19,146 bases of DNA. Origin: an uncultured Acetatifactor sp. (GTDB lineage: Bacteria > Bacillota > Clostridia > Lachnospirales > Lachnospiraceae). Shown here piece after piece: positions 1 through 4,907 of the stretch; within the stretch, counting starts at the first letter, position 1; every line of letters starts with the position of its first letter. The stretch is taken from positions 1 through 19,146 of the forward strand of contig CAJGCP010000038.1 in the NCBI GenBank assembly GCA_904501885.1, read 5' to 3'. The translations under genes and the position numbers were made by a program. The notes under the pieces were generated by a model. That model did not search any database, had not been told where the DNA came from, and saw only the letters and a program-made list of their open reading frames with translations.

Positions 1-802
1 CAAGGGCAGTTACGTCACCATCGTTTGCAACTTCAACGGGAATATTTTCACCGATTTCCTTTGCAACATCCAGGTACATATTCTTCACTTTTTTATCAAA
101 GTCTTCATCGCTTACTTTCAAGAACAGGGATGCTACCATGATACGGTTGTCAATGTAAACACCTGCACTGGACACACCGATGGCATCCACTCTGGGCATC
201 TTGGAAGCTGCGGTCTTCATAGCATCCAAAATTCCCTGATAATGATAATCAGGATCAGAAGTGGTCTTAGGGAACCATACAACTTCCTCAGAATATACGC
301 TTTCACCATTGATAACGGCACTTACCTTACGGTCACTTCCGCCGGCATCAAAACCGATACGGCAACCATCCAAATGACGACCGATGGGAGCTGCAGCAGA
401 TTTATCAGCAGGTGCATCCTTAAGGTCGCACACGATGACTTCAAACTTCGCCTCATACACTCTCTCCATGAAGGTCACATCAAATGCACGCAAACCATCA
501 TAGGTGTATGCTTCCTTAATTTTTGCTCCCACAACAGGGCTGCCTGCGATATACACCTTGTAACCGCCTGCCACCCAAAGCAGAGCCTTGGTCATTCTTT
601 CCACAAAACGGAAATTCTCTTCATCATGGCCTGTACCATCCTTAAAAATACGGGTTTTGTAAGTGGTGATATAACCCTTATTTCTCTCGATGGCAATGAT
701 CAGGTCCTGTCCATCCTGTGCGGTTGCTTCACGCATATCACGACAGATTAAGGACAGTGGTTGGAACTGGGGATCCAATTTTGCATTTACTTTAAGCTTC
801 AT
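1..802 (-). CDS. ROK-family sugar kinase-like protein, 3' end outside window
   Basis: The frame is open without a stop from ATG at 802 to the window edge, giving 267 codons. An N-terminal region of about 147 residues precedes a nucleotide-binding start with IGFDAGGSD (residues 150-158), where ROK kinases carry a DxGGT-type phosphate loop. Further on come IGVSSAGVY and VANDGDVTAL, which fit the ROK fold. The start is set by GGAGG about 8 nt upstream, inside the end of nagA; the two genes overlap by 11 bp (792-802) and so are probably translationally coupled. The neighbour suggests an amino-sugar or N-acetyl-sugar substrate, but this is inference. The long N-terminal extension is odd, as most ROK kinases start near the phosphate loop. 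The C-terminal part, including any zinc site, cannot be judged here. Confidence 0.8.
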   Translation of the reverse strand, partial: MKLKVNAKLDPQFQPLSLICRDMREATAQDGQDLIIAIERNKGYITTYKTRIFKDGTGHDEENFRFVERMTKALLWVAGGYKVYIAGSPVVGAKIKEAYTYDGLRAFDVTFMERVYEAKFEVIVCDLKDAPADKSAAAPIGRHLDGCRIGFDAGGSDRKVSAVINGESVYSEEVVWFPKTTSDPDYHYQGILDAMKTAASKMPRVDAIGVSSAGVYIDNRIMVASLFLKVSDEDFDKKVKNMYLDVAKEIGENIPVEVANDGDVTAL

Positions 803-1934
803 ATTTCACATCTCCTCCGATAATTGTTTTCTGTACATTAAATTCTAAGTCTGTAATGATGACATCCGCATCCTTACCTACTTCAATGGAACCCTTCTTA
901 TCTGCAATGCCCAAGGTAGTTGCAGGGTTCAAAGATGCACCATTGACACATTCCCAAAGAGGAATGGAGGAGTTGGTATATACATTCCATACTCCCTTAT
1001 TCAAATGCAGTACGCTTCCTGCCACGGTACCATCTTCCAAACGGCATACCACACCGCGGTAGATAATCTTCTGTCCGCCCAGGGTATATTCTCCTTCAGG
1101 AAGTCCACCTGCAGGCAAACAGTCGGTGATAAAGCAAAGCTTTCTACCTTTGATTTTCCATAATAAATCATAAAATACAGGGCTTACATGGAACGCATCC
1201 ACAATCACTTCACAGCTCACATCACTGTTGAATGCAGCTGTCACCACGCCCGGTGCACGATGTGCCAAAGGGGTCATGGCATTGAACAAGTGTGTTACAT
1301 GCTTTACTCCCACTTCTGTACTCTTCATAGCGGTCTCATAATCTGCCGAAGTATGTCCCATAGAAACCACCACATCCGTGTCATGAACCATCTCTCTGAT
1401 GGCTGCAAAATCTTCTGTGTCGGTCTCGGGTGCCAAGGTAATAATGCGAATCACATCCGCATACTCTTTTACGAATGCCGCATCCGGCTTCAAAATATAT
1501 TTAGGGTCCTGCGCGCCCTTTTTGCTTTCGCTGATAAAAGGACCTTCTGCATGGCAACCTAAAATGGTACTGCCGTCCCATGTTTTACTCTCTTCCATGA
1601 GATCACGGCACACTTCTAATGCCTTGCGAATTACCTTCATATCCTCTGTCATGGTGGTGGGAAGATAACCTACCACACCATTGGCAAGCAGTCCCTTGGA
1701 GATGGTTCTAATGCTCTCTTCCGCACCATCACAGGTGTCCTTGCCCAAATAACCGTGAATATGTAAGTCAATCAAGCCGGGAGCCACATATCCTCCCTGT
1801 GCATCAATCACTTCTGCGCCCTCGGGAATTTGGTCTGCAGACACGATTCCTTCGAATACATTTGAAAACAGAAGCGCTTGATTTTCCACGATCCGATCTT
1901 TTAAAATGATCTTTCCGTTTACAATCGCTTTCAC
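792..1934 (-). CDS. nagA: N-acetylglucosamine-6-phosphate deacetylase
   Basis: This 380-aa cytosolic amidohydrolase would convert GlcNAc-6-phosphate to glucosamine-6-phosphate plus acetate, the committed step in using GlcNAc from wall or host glycans. Family hallmarks are visible: metal-binding HIH (58-60) in DLHIHG, Glu130 in HAEGPF, His194 in MGHTSA, His215 in THLFNAM, and the likely catalytic Asp271 in ITDCLPAGG. Length is normal for NagA. I chose GTG at 1934 because GGAGG lies 8 nt upstream (1943-1947); an in-frame TTG at 1976 falls at the edge of the -10 box and cannot be used by a transcript from that promoter. The gene overlaps the ROK kinase gene by 11 bp. No nagB is visible in the window. 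Confidence 0.95.
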   Translation of the reverse strand: MKAIVNGKIILKDRIVENQALLFSNVFEGIVSADQIPEGAEVIDAQGGYVAPGLIDLHIHGYLGKDTCDGAEESIRTISKGLLANGVVGYLPTTMTEDMKVIRKALEVCRDLMEESKTWDGSTILGCHAEGPFISESKKGAQDPKYILKPDAAFVKEYADVIRIITLAPETDTEDFAAIREMVHDTDVVVSMGHTSADYETAMKSTEVGVKHVTHLFNAMTPLAHRAPGVVTAAFNSDVSCEVIVDAFHVSPVFYDLLWKIKGRKLCFITDCLPAGGLPEGEYTLGGQKIIYRGVVCRLEDGTVAGSVLHLNKGVWNVYTNSSIPLWECVNGASLNPATTLGIADKKGSIEVGKDADVIITDLEFNVQKTIIGGDVKYEA

Positions 1935-1942
1935 GTTACACT

Positions 1943-1947
1943 CCTCC
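1943..1947 (-). promoter_or_regulatory. Ribosome-binding site that decides the nagA start
   Basis: GGAGG on the minus strand, 8 nt from GTG at 1934. It favours the GTG over the upstream TTG at 1976. Confidence 0.8.
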
Positions 1948-1976
1948 GTATCACTAAAATTGTAAAGACAGTGCAA

Positions 1977-2005
1977 ATTATAACAAATATGGATAAAAAA
2001 TGCAA
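1977..2005 (-). promoter_or_regulatory. nagA promoter
   Basis: The -10 TATAAT (1977-1982, all six consensus bases) lies 17 bp from a weak -35 TTGCAT (2000-2005). The predicted start near 1970 gives a leader of about 36 nt with no obvious operator. Read-through from the 49-aa gene upstream is also possible. Confidence 0.7.
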
Positions 2006-2040
2006 CACGGATTGCCTAATATTCTGTAGGGAAAAGCATA

Positions 2041-2190
2041 TTACCAGCTTTTTAGTTCATCCAAAATATCCTGTGCTGTCGAACCACCTTGCCTCCATTT
2101 GTCCACCAAGTTGATTATCGCTCCCGGAGCGTCCTTCAACCACTCCTGCAGTTCCTGTTCGGCCTTATTTTCATCCGGCTGTTTTTCCAT
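2041..2190 (-). CDS. Small acidic protein of unknown function (49 aa)
   Basis: A short frame starts at ATG 2190 and stops at TAA 2041. A full GGAGG (2199-2203) lies 8 nt upstream, which is the best reason to think it is translated. The product begins MEKQPDENKAEQELQEWLKD and is charged and soluble, with two likely helices (about 10-20 and 38-48) around APGAIINLVDKW. There is no signal peptide, membrane segment or known motif. It lies between a structured leader with an intrinsic terminator and the nagA promoter, so its expression may be controlled by termination. I do not recognise the family. Confidence 0.6.
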   Translation of the reverse strand: MEKQPDENKAEQELQEWLKDAPGAIINLVDKWRQGGSTAQDILDELKSW

Positions 2191-2198
2191 AAGTGCAA

Positions 2199-2203
2199 CC
2201 TCC
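2199..2203 (-). promoter_or_regulatory. Ribosome-binding site of the 49-aa gene
   Basis: GGAGG 8 nt from ATG 2190, and about 15 nt downstream of the U-tract of the leader terminator. Translation of the small gene therefore needs read-through of that terminator or another transcript. Confidence 0.65.
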
Positions 2204-2215
2204 TATATCATTTTT

Positions 2216-2341
2216 ATAAAAAAGATGTACCGCAAAGAACTTCCAGCAGCACCGTGCCTTCAGTATTGAACGGTACATCTCCCTACAACCCTCAAGAAGT
2301 GCCACCCAGGGGACTATCCCTAACACTTCAAAATTGGTTGC
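2216..2341 (-). ncRNA. Structured leader or small RNA upstream of the 49-aa gene
   Basis: From the promoter at 2348-2375 a transcript of about 125 nt would contain a nested 5' domain: CAACC with GGTTG, AAGTG with CACTT, and GGGA-TAG-TCCC at the tip. A 9-bp stem follows (GATGTACCG 2271-2279 with CGGTACATC 2224-2232, 38-nt loop), ending in six U. The hairpin sits just before the small gene's ribosome-binding site, so this may be an attenuator or riboswitch-like leader, or a stand-alone RNA. GGGTGGCAC recalls a T-box, but the RNA is too short and lacks the rest. A 10-bp inverted repeat (2219-2228 with 2356-2365) would also allow a plus-strand RNA ending in TTTTT, so strand is not certain. Confidence 0.5.
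2224..2279 (-). terminator. Intrinsic terminator or attenuator before the 49-aa gene
   Basis: A 9-bp perfect stem (2224-2232 with 2271-2279) is followed on the minus strand by six T (2218-2223). The 38-nt loop is long for a terminator and contains smaller pairings of its own. Confidence 0.6.
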
Positions 2342-2347
2342 CCGTAT

Positions 2348-2375
2348 ATTATATCACATCTTTTTATGTTGTCTA
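2348..2375 (-). promoter_or_regulatory. Promoter of the minus-strand structured leader
   Basis: TAGACA (2370-2375, five of six bases), a 16-bp spacer, and TATAAT (2348-2353) preceded by TG as an extended -10. Its -35 lies inside a segment that recurs at 3400-3433. Confidence 0.65.
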
Positions 2376-2443
2376 CTTACATTCTCGCAAAATCACCAAA
2401 ACATCTGTATAGATTGTTCAAGGGGCACTGTATAATTCCCATG

Positions 2444-2472
2444 TTGACTTTCTCATCCGAATCATATATAAT
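2444..2472 (+). promoter_or_regulatory. Promoter of RNA-A
   Basis: TTGACT (2444-2449), a 17-bp spacer, and TATAAT (2467-2472). Predicted start is near 2479. A near copy of the whole element, 27 of 31 bases, occurs at 2877-2907. Confidence 0.75.
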
Positions 2473-2477
2473 TCAAA

Positions 2478-2875
2478 ATCTAATCCAAGGTTGTGTAACG
2501 GCAATTGTAGCCTATTAACATTCAATCAGATTAGAGGCGGGGCTAATTAGCCGCATCGTCTTCGGTTAAATCCGGTGGTGCGGCCGCAATATTAGCCCCA
2601 ACTGATAAAAGTGACTCCGAAACGCACGGCATTGGTGGAACAACTATTGTTCCCCGTGGTATTCGGGTCATCTTATTATTTCGCATTCGATGAGACACCG
2701 TGAGAAATACAGTTTTACACTGCGTCTCACACCGTCCAAGATGCGTTAACGGAGACATTTGCCTACGTTGGGAGCTGATCACTCGCCATAGTAACATATG
2801 TCTCCAAAATGGTCACTTGGCTCGGAGTCCTTGTCTGTAAGCAAGTCAACTCCCCAATTGGCCATTTTTCTTTTT
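2478..2875 (+). ncRNA. RNA-A: large multi-stem non-coding RNA (about 400 nt)
   Basis: This stretch lacks a convincing reading frame but folds by hand into consecutive helices. These are TCTAATC 2479-2485 with 2529-2535; GGGGCTAAT 2539-2547 with 2591-2599, enclosing GCCGCA 2550-2555 with 2579-2584; TGAC-CCGAA 2612-2621 with TTCGG-GTCA 2662-2670, enclosing CACGG 2625-2629 with 2654-2658 and a 7-bp GGAACAA hairpin (2637-2653). The shared family domain follows (CGCAT 2682-2686 with 2741-2745), then GGAGACAT 2751-2758 with 2798-2805. The end is AAAATGG 2806-2812 with CCATTTT 2862-2868 plus a T-rich tract. It has its own promoter. I cannot assign it to a named family. The terminal hairpin could instead be a separate small RNA. 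Confidence 0.7.
2806..2875 (+). terminator. RNA-A 3' hairpin and U-tract
   Basis: AAAATGG (2806-2812) pairs with CCATTTT (2862-2868). Inside are GGAGT (2824-2828) with ACTCC (2849-2853) and a CTTG-t-CT-GTA-AG-CAAG hairpin (2830-2845). Eleven pyrimidine bases, mostly T, follow the stem. Confidence 0.55.
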
Positions 2876-2876
2876 C

Positions 2877-2907
2877 ATGACTTTCTCATTCGAATAATAT
2901 AAAATTC
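2877..2907 (+). repeat. Duplicate of the RNA-A promoter
   Basis: This segment matches 2444-2474 at 27 of 31 positions, keeping a 17-bp spacer between ATGACT and TAAAAT. Both hexamers are weaker than in the first copy. It lies directly after the RNA-A terminator and upstream of RNA-B, so it may be active or a decayed duplicate. Confidence 0.6.
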
Positions 2908-2921
2908 TCCTTATGTAGCAC

Positions 2922-2949
2922 TTACATTCATAGAATTTTGTGATATACT
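2922..2949 (+). promoter_or_regulatory. Promoter of RNA-B
   Basis: TTACAT (2922-2927), a 16-bp spacer, and TATACT (2944-2949) preceded by TG as an extended -10. The surrounding ACTTACATTC resembles the RNA-F promoter (ACTTGCATTC). Confidence 0.6.
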
Positions 2950-2955
2950 TTCTTT

Positions 2956-3029
2956 AGAGTTGGAATCCAGCGTAGAACCTTTTTTGCATCGGCAAAATTT
3001 GAGTTCACTTTCGCGCTTCCAACTTTTTT
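2956..3029 (+). ncRNA. RNA-B: small hairpin RNA with terminator
   Basis: A transcript of about 74 nt would be closed by AGTTGGAA (2958-2965) and TTCCAACT (3017-3024), followed by a run of T to 3029, a classical intrinsic terminator. Inside are GAAC (2975-2978) with GTTC (3003-3006) and TTTTGC (2982-2987) with GCAAAA (2992-2997) around an ATCG tetraloop. The whole RNA is one nested rod closed by its terminator stem. No start codon with a ribosome-binding site is present. Function unknown. Confidence 0.65.
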
Positions 3030-3031
3030 GA

Positions 3032-3060
3032 TTGACACAACTATAAGTTTATTATACACT
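3032..3060 (+). promoter_or_regulatory. Promoter of RNA-C
   Basis: Perfect TTGACA (3032-3037), a 17-bp spacer, and TACACT (3055-3060). The -35 starts 2 bp after the RNA-B U-tract. Confidence 0.7.
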
Positions 3061-3066
3061 ACGAGT

Positions 3067-3137
3067 GAAGTCATTCTTGTTAAGACTGTTGGGGAATTGG
3101 ACCCCTTCACCCCTGGCAAGTATCGACTTCTTTTTTT
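3067..3137 (+). ncRNA. RNA-C: small structured RNA, copy 1
   Basis: About 70 nt. GAAGTC (3067-3072) closes with GACTTC (3125-3130) and seven T follow. Within lie CTTG (3076-3079) with CAAG (3117-3120) and GGGG (3091-3094) with CCCC (3102-3105) around loop AATTGGA. A second copy is at 3335-3405; the 54 nt from GAAGTC through CAAG differ at three positions, two of which form a compensatory pair change in the GGGG/CCCC stem. This supports a selected RNA structure. The predicted start coincides with the 5' edge of the closing stem. No peptide is likely. Confidence 0.75.
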
Positions 3138-3153
3138 GCAAACCACAAACCTC

Positions 3154-3182
3154 TTGTCCCTCATTTACTTTTATGATACACT
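3154..3182 (+). promoter_or_regulatory. Possible promoter of RNA-D
   Basis: TTGTCC (3154-3159, four of six bases), a 17-bp spacer, and TACACT (3177-3182). The -10 matches those of RNA-C and RNA-G; the -35 is weaker. Confidence 0.45.
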
Positions 3183-3188
3183 CACCAA

Positions 3189-3242
3189 TGTGGAAATGGT
3201 TTTGAGTGTTAAAGTCCTTGTCCGTAGGCAAACCACCTTTTT
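3189..3242 (+). ncRNA. RNA-D: possible short RNA with terminator
   Basis: TGGTTT (3197-3202) can pair with AAACCA (3230-3235), or GTGG (3190-3193) with CCAC (3233-3236). Five T follow (3238-3242). The loop carries TTG-t-CC-GTA-GG-CAA (3218-3231), a variant of the RNA-A terminal hairpin in which a C-G pair replaces U-A. The stems compete and the promoter is weak, so this is the least certain RNA unit apart from RNA-E. Confidence 0.4.
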
Positions 3243-3259
3243 AAATGAACCATTTCTGG

Positions 3260-3322
3260 AAGAGTCCGAGTTAGATGCAGGTGGGGCTTCGGTCAGGACT
3301 GCATCATTGATCTCGGACTCTT
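3260..3322 (+). ncRNA. RNA-E: long perfect hairpin within the RNA array
   Basis: AAGAGTCCGAG (3260-3270) pairs perfectly with CTCGGACTCTT (3312-3322). A second stem, GATGCAG (3274-3280) with CTGCATC (3299-3305), lies inside. Only three T follow, so it is a poor terminator, and I see no good promoter of its own. It could be the 5' domain of a transcript that runs into the second RNA-C copy 12 nt downstream, or a processing site. Confidence 0.45.
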
Positions 3323-3334
3323 TAACCTGTCAAA

Positions 3335-3405
3335 GAAGTCATTCTTGTTAAGGCTGTTGAGGAATTGGACCTCTTCACCCCTGGCAAGAAATTGACTTCC
3401 TTTTT
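3335..3405 (+). ncRNA. RNA-C': small structured RNA, copy 2
   Basis: This is the duplicate of RNA-C. GAAGTC (3335-3340) pairs with GACTTC (3394-3399) and a T-rich tract follows (3401-3405). The inner stem is GAGG (3359-3362) with CCTC (3370-3373) around the same AATTGGA loop, so both sides of one pair have changed relative to copy 1. No clear promoter is visible directly upstream, unlike copy 1, so it may be made with RNA-E. Confidence 0.65.
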
Positions 3406-3416
3406 ATGTTGTCTAC

Positions 3417-3444
3417 TTGCATTCTTACAAATCTTCGATATAAT
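3417..3444 (+). promoter_or_regulatory. Promoter of RNA-F
   Basis: TTGCAT (3417-3422), a 16-bp spacer, and TATAAT (3439-3444, full consensus). The upstream segment 3400-3433 resembles 2360-2394. Confidence 0.65.
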
Positions 3445-3450
3445 TGTGTT

Positions 3451-3665
3451 TGGTGACACATTGGACTGGGGCTCGTTTGGGACGTACCGGGAGGGCTATT
3501 TGCATGACCACCACAGGGAATGTGTCATTATCACGCACTCGATGAGACACCGGAAGAAGCAACCTTCGGGCCACGGTTTCCACCGTCCAAGATGCGTTAA
3601 CGGAGACATTTGCCTACGTTGGGAGCTGATCACTCGCCATAGTAACAGATGTCTCCGTAATTTTA
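3451..3665 (+). ncRNA. RNA-F: multi-stem RNA sharing the RNA-A 3' domains
   Basis: About 215 nt. It opens with a 9-bp stem, TGACACATT (3454-3462) with AATGTGTCA (3519-3527). The shared family domain follows: CGCA (3534-3537) with TGCG (3593-3596), invariant strands TCGATGAGACACCG and ACCGTCCAAGATGCG, and apical GGAA/TTCC in place of the RNA-A GTGAGA/TCTCAC. Next is CGGAGACAT (3601-3609) with ATGTCTCCG (3649-3657), then TAATTTTATT. The 76 nt at 3581-3656 match RNA-A 2730-2805 with one difference, while the 5' parts are unrelated. The U-rich end is weak as a terminator and overlaps the next -35. Confidence 0.65.
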
Positions 3666-3694
3666 TTGACGTATTCTAATTTTTATCATACACT
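3666..3694 (+). promoter_or_regulatory. Promoter of RNA-G
   Basis: TTGACG (3666-3671), a 17-bp spacer, and TACACT (3689-3694). Layout and -10 match the RNA-C promoter. Confidence 0.6.
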
Positions 3695-3700
3695 ATGCAT

Positions 3701-3775
3701 AGAAGATGTTCTGAGGAATTGAAACTTCGGACTTAGTCCGTATGAGTTCATTATAGCCTCAGTAACATCTTTTTT
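3701..3775 (+). ncRNA. RNA-G: small hairpin RNA with terminator
   Basis: About 75 nt closed by AAGATGTT (3703-3710) and AACATCTT (3764-3771), then CTGAGG (3711-3716) with CCTCAG (3757-3762). A CGGAC-TTA-GTCCG hairpin (3728-3740) sits at the tip. Six T (3770-3775) end the unit, 6 nt before the fic stop codon, which is on the other strand. It shares GAGGAATTG with RNA-C'. It might also act as an obstacle between the convergent array and fic. Confidence 0.65.
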
Positions 3776-3781
3776 AATTTC

Positions 3782-4774
3782 TTATTCTTTAACGTATCTT
3801 TGATTCCTACTATTTGGTTTATCCGGAATGGTCATGCGAATTAAGTTCATATCCACTGCAGGACGCAAATAGTTTCTCCGAAATCCCTCTTTAGATTTCA
3901 ACCCCAATTTCTCCATGAGTGTATTGCCGGTATAAGGCACACCATATTCCATAACTCCCAGTAGCCTCTTAAGGTATTCCGAAAGATTTTCATTTTCCTC
4001 ACTCATTTGAGCTGATATATCGTCCAAAATCTTATCAATCTGGGCCAACATAAATTCGATAAATACGGTAGATTCACCTTCTATGTGACACCTTGCGATC
4101 GCATCATAGTATTCATTTTGAAACTTCTCTATCTGACTCTCTATCGGAATGTATTCAAACACCGGTTTCCACTTTGCAAGCATTGCTGTGTGCCACAATC
4201 TTGCCATTCTACCATTTCCATCTGCAAAAGGGTGAATAAACACAAATTCATAATGGAAAATACTGCTCATAATCAATGGGTGGACATTATCCTTTTCTGT
4301 CCTCATCCATTGAAAAAGATTCTCCATTAGCTGTGGTACAATTTTAGCCGGAGGTGCCATAAATATACACTCATCCCCGTTAAAAACACCTTCCTCCCCC
4401 CTACGAAAGTCTCCGGATTCTTCCACAACATATTGGGTCATAATGCCATGGAATATTTTCAGATTTTTTATACTATACGGTTGAATTTCGGAGAACTTCT
4501 CATATGCCGCGTAGGCATTTTTTACTTCTTGTATTTCTTTTTTCTCCCCTATTACAATCTTACCGTTAATTACATCCCTTACCTGTCCCAAAGTGAGAGA
4601 GTTTGCTTCTATCTTTAGCGATGAATGGATAGACTTAATTCTGTTGTTCTTTCTTAAATGCGGCTTCGAATCTAAATTACCAATCGCAGAAATCCGTCCA
4701 ATTTTTTCTGAAATGGACGATACATACGATAATATCTCATTTGTAATTGTAAAAGGCGGTTTATATTCTCCCAT
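3782..4774 (-). CDS. Fic-domain protein, class II (likely AMP transferase)
   Basis: A 330-aa cytosolic protein. The Fic core motif HPFADGNGRMAR (181-192) is intact with the catalytic His181 and the anion-binding loop, so nucleotidyl transfer (usually AMP from ATP to a protein hydroxyl) is expected. An N-terminal SSLKIEAN (51-58) fits the autoinhibitory helix of class II Fic proteins, with Glu56 as the blocking residue. The C-terminal part (about 255-330) looks like a winged helix, as in many bacterial Fic proteins of this size. The start has GGAGG 6 nt upstream. It is monocistronic and flanked on both sides by members of the RNA family. The target protein cannot be told from sequence. Confidence 0.9.
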   Translation of the reverse strand: MGEYKPPFTITNEILSYVSSISEKIGRISAIGNLDSKPHLRKNNRIKSIHSSLKIEANSLTLGQVRDVINGKIVIGEKKEIQEVKNAYAAYEKFSEIQPYSIKNLKIFHGIMTQYVVEESGDFRRGEEGVFNGDECIFMAPPAKIVPQLMENLFQWMRTEKDNVHPLIMSSIFHYEFVFIHPFADGNGRMARLWHTAMLAKWKPVFEYIPIESQIEKFQNEYYDAIARCHIEGESTVFIEFMLAQIDKILDDISAQMSEENENLSEYLKRLLGVMEYGVPYTGNTLMEKLGLKSKEGFRRNYLRPAVDMNLIRMTIPDKPNSRNQRYVKE

Positions 4775-4822
4775 AATATACCTCCAACAACTTCCGTATT
4801 ATCTTGCGTACTATCTTCCTCT

Positions 4823-4850
4823 ATTATACCGCATGAAGAAGAAAAATCAA
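4823..4850 (-). promoter_or_regulatory. fic promoter
   Basis: TTGATT (4845-4850), a 16-bp spacer, and TATAAT (4823-4828). It is back to back with the RNA-H promoter; the two -35 boxes are 22 bp apart. Confidence 0.65.
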
Positions 4851-4872
4851 CAACTATATAGAATAAAGTTCC

Positions 4873-4901
4873 TTGACAACTTTTCCCAAACAAACTATAC
4901 T
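4873..4901 (+). promoter_or_regulatory. Promoter of RNA-H
   Basis: Perfect TTGACA (4873-4878), a 17-bp spacer, and TATACT (4896-4901). The strongest promoter of the RNA family. Confidence 0.8.
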
Positions 4902-4907
4902 ACAATT

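Noticed and set aside
1974..1976. TTG as the nagA start
   Set aside because: It lies at the edge of the -10 box, upstream of the predicted transcript start, and has no ribosome-binding site.
2280..2330. T-box or S-box leader because of GGGTGGCAC and GCAACC
   Set aside because: The RNA is far too short for a T-box, the T-box sequence is incomplete, and the SAM-I core is absent.
2430..2435. TATAAT at 2430 as an extra promoter
   Set aside because: No acceptable -35 at 15-19 bp; the adjacent 2444-2472 promoter is far better.
2543..2797. 84-codon minus-strand frame across RNA-A
   Set aside because: It runs through nested stems that explain the sequence better, and has no ribosome-binding site or protein-like features.
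3028..3679. Two plus-strand frames of about 105 codons in the RNA array
   Set aside because: They cross several terminators and promoters, lack ribosome-binding sites, and the RNA-C copies fall in different contexts of the two frames.
2191..3781. CRISPR array
   Set aside because: Repeats here are few, differ in length and are not regularly spaced; no cas gene is present.
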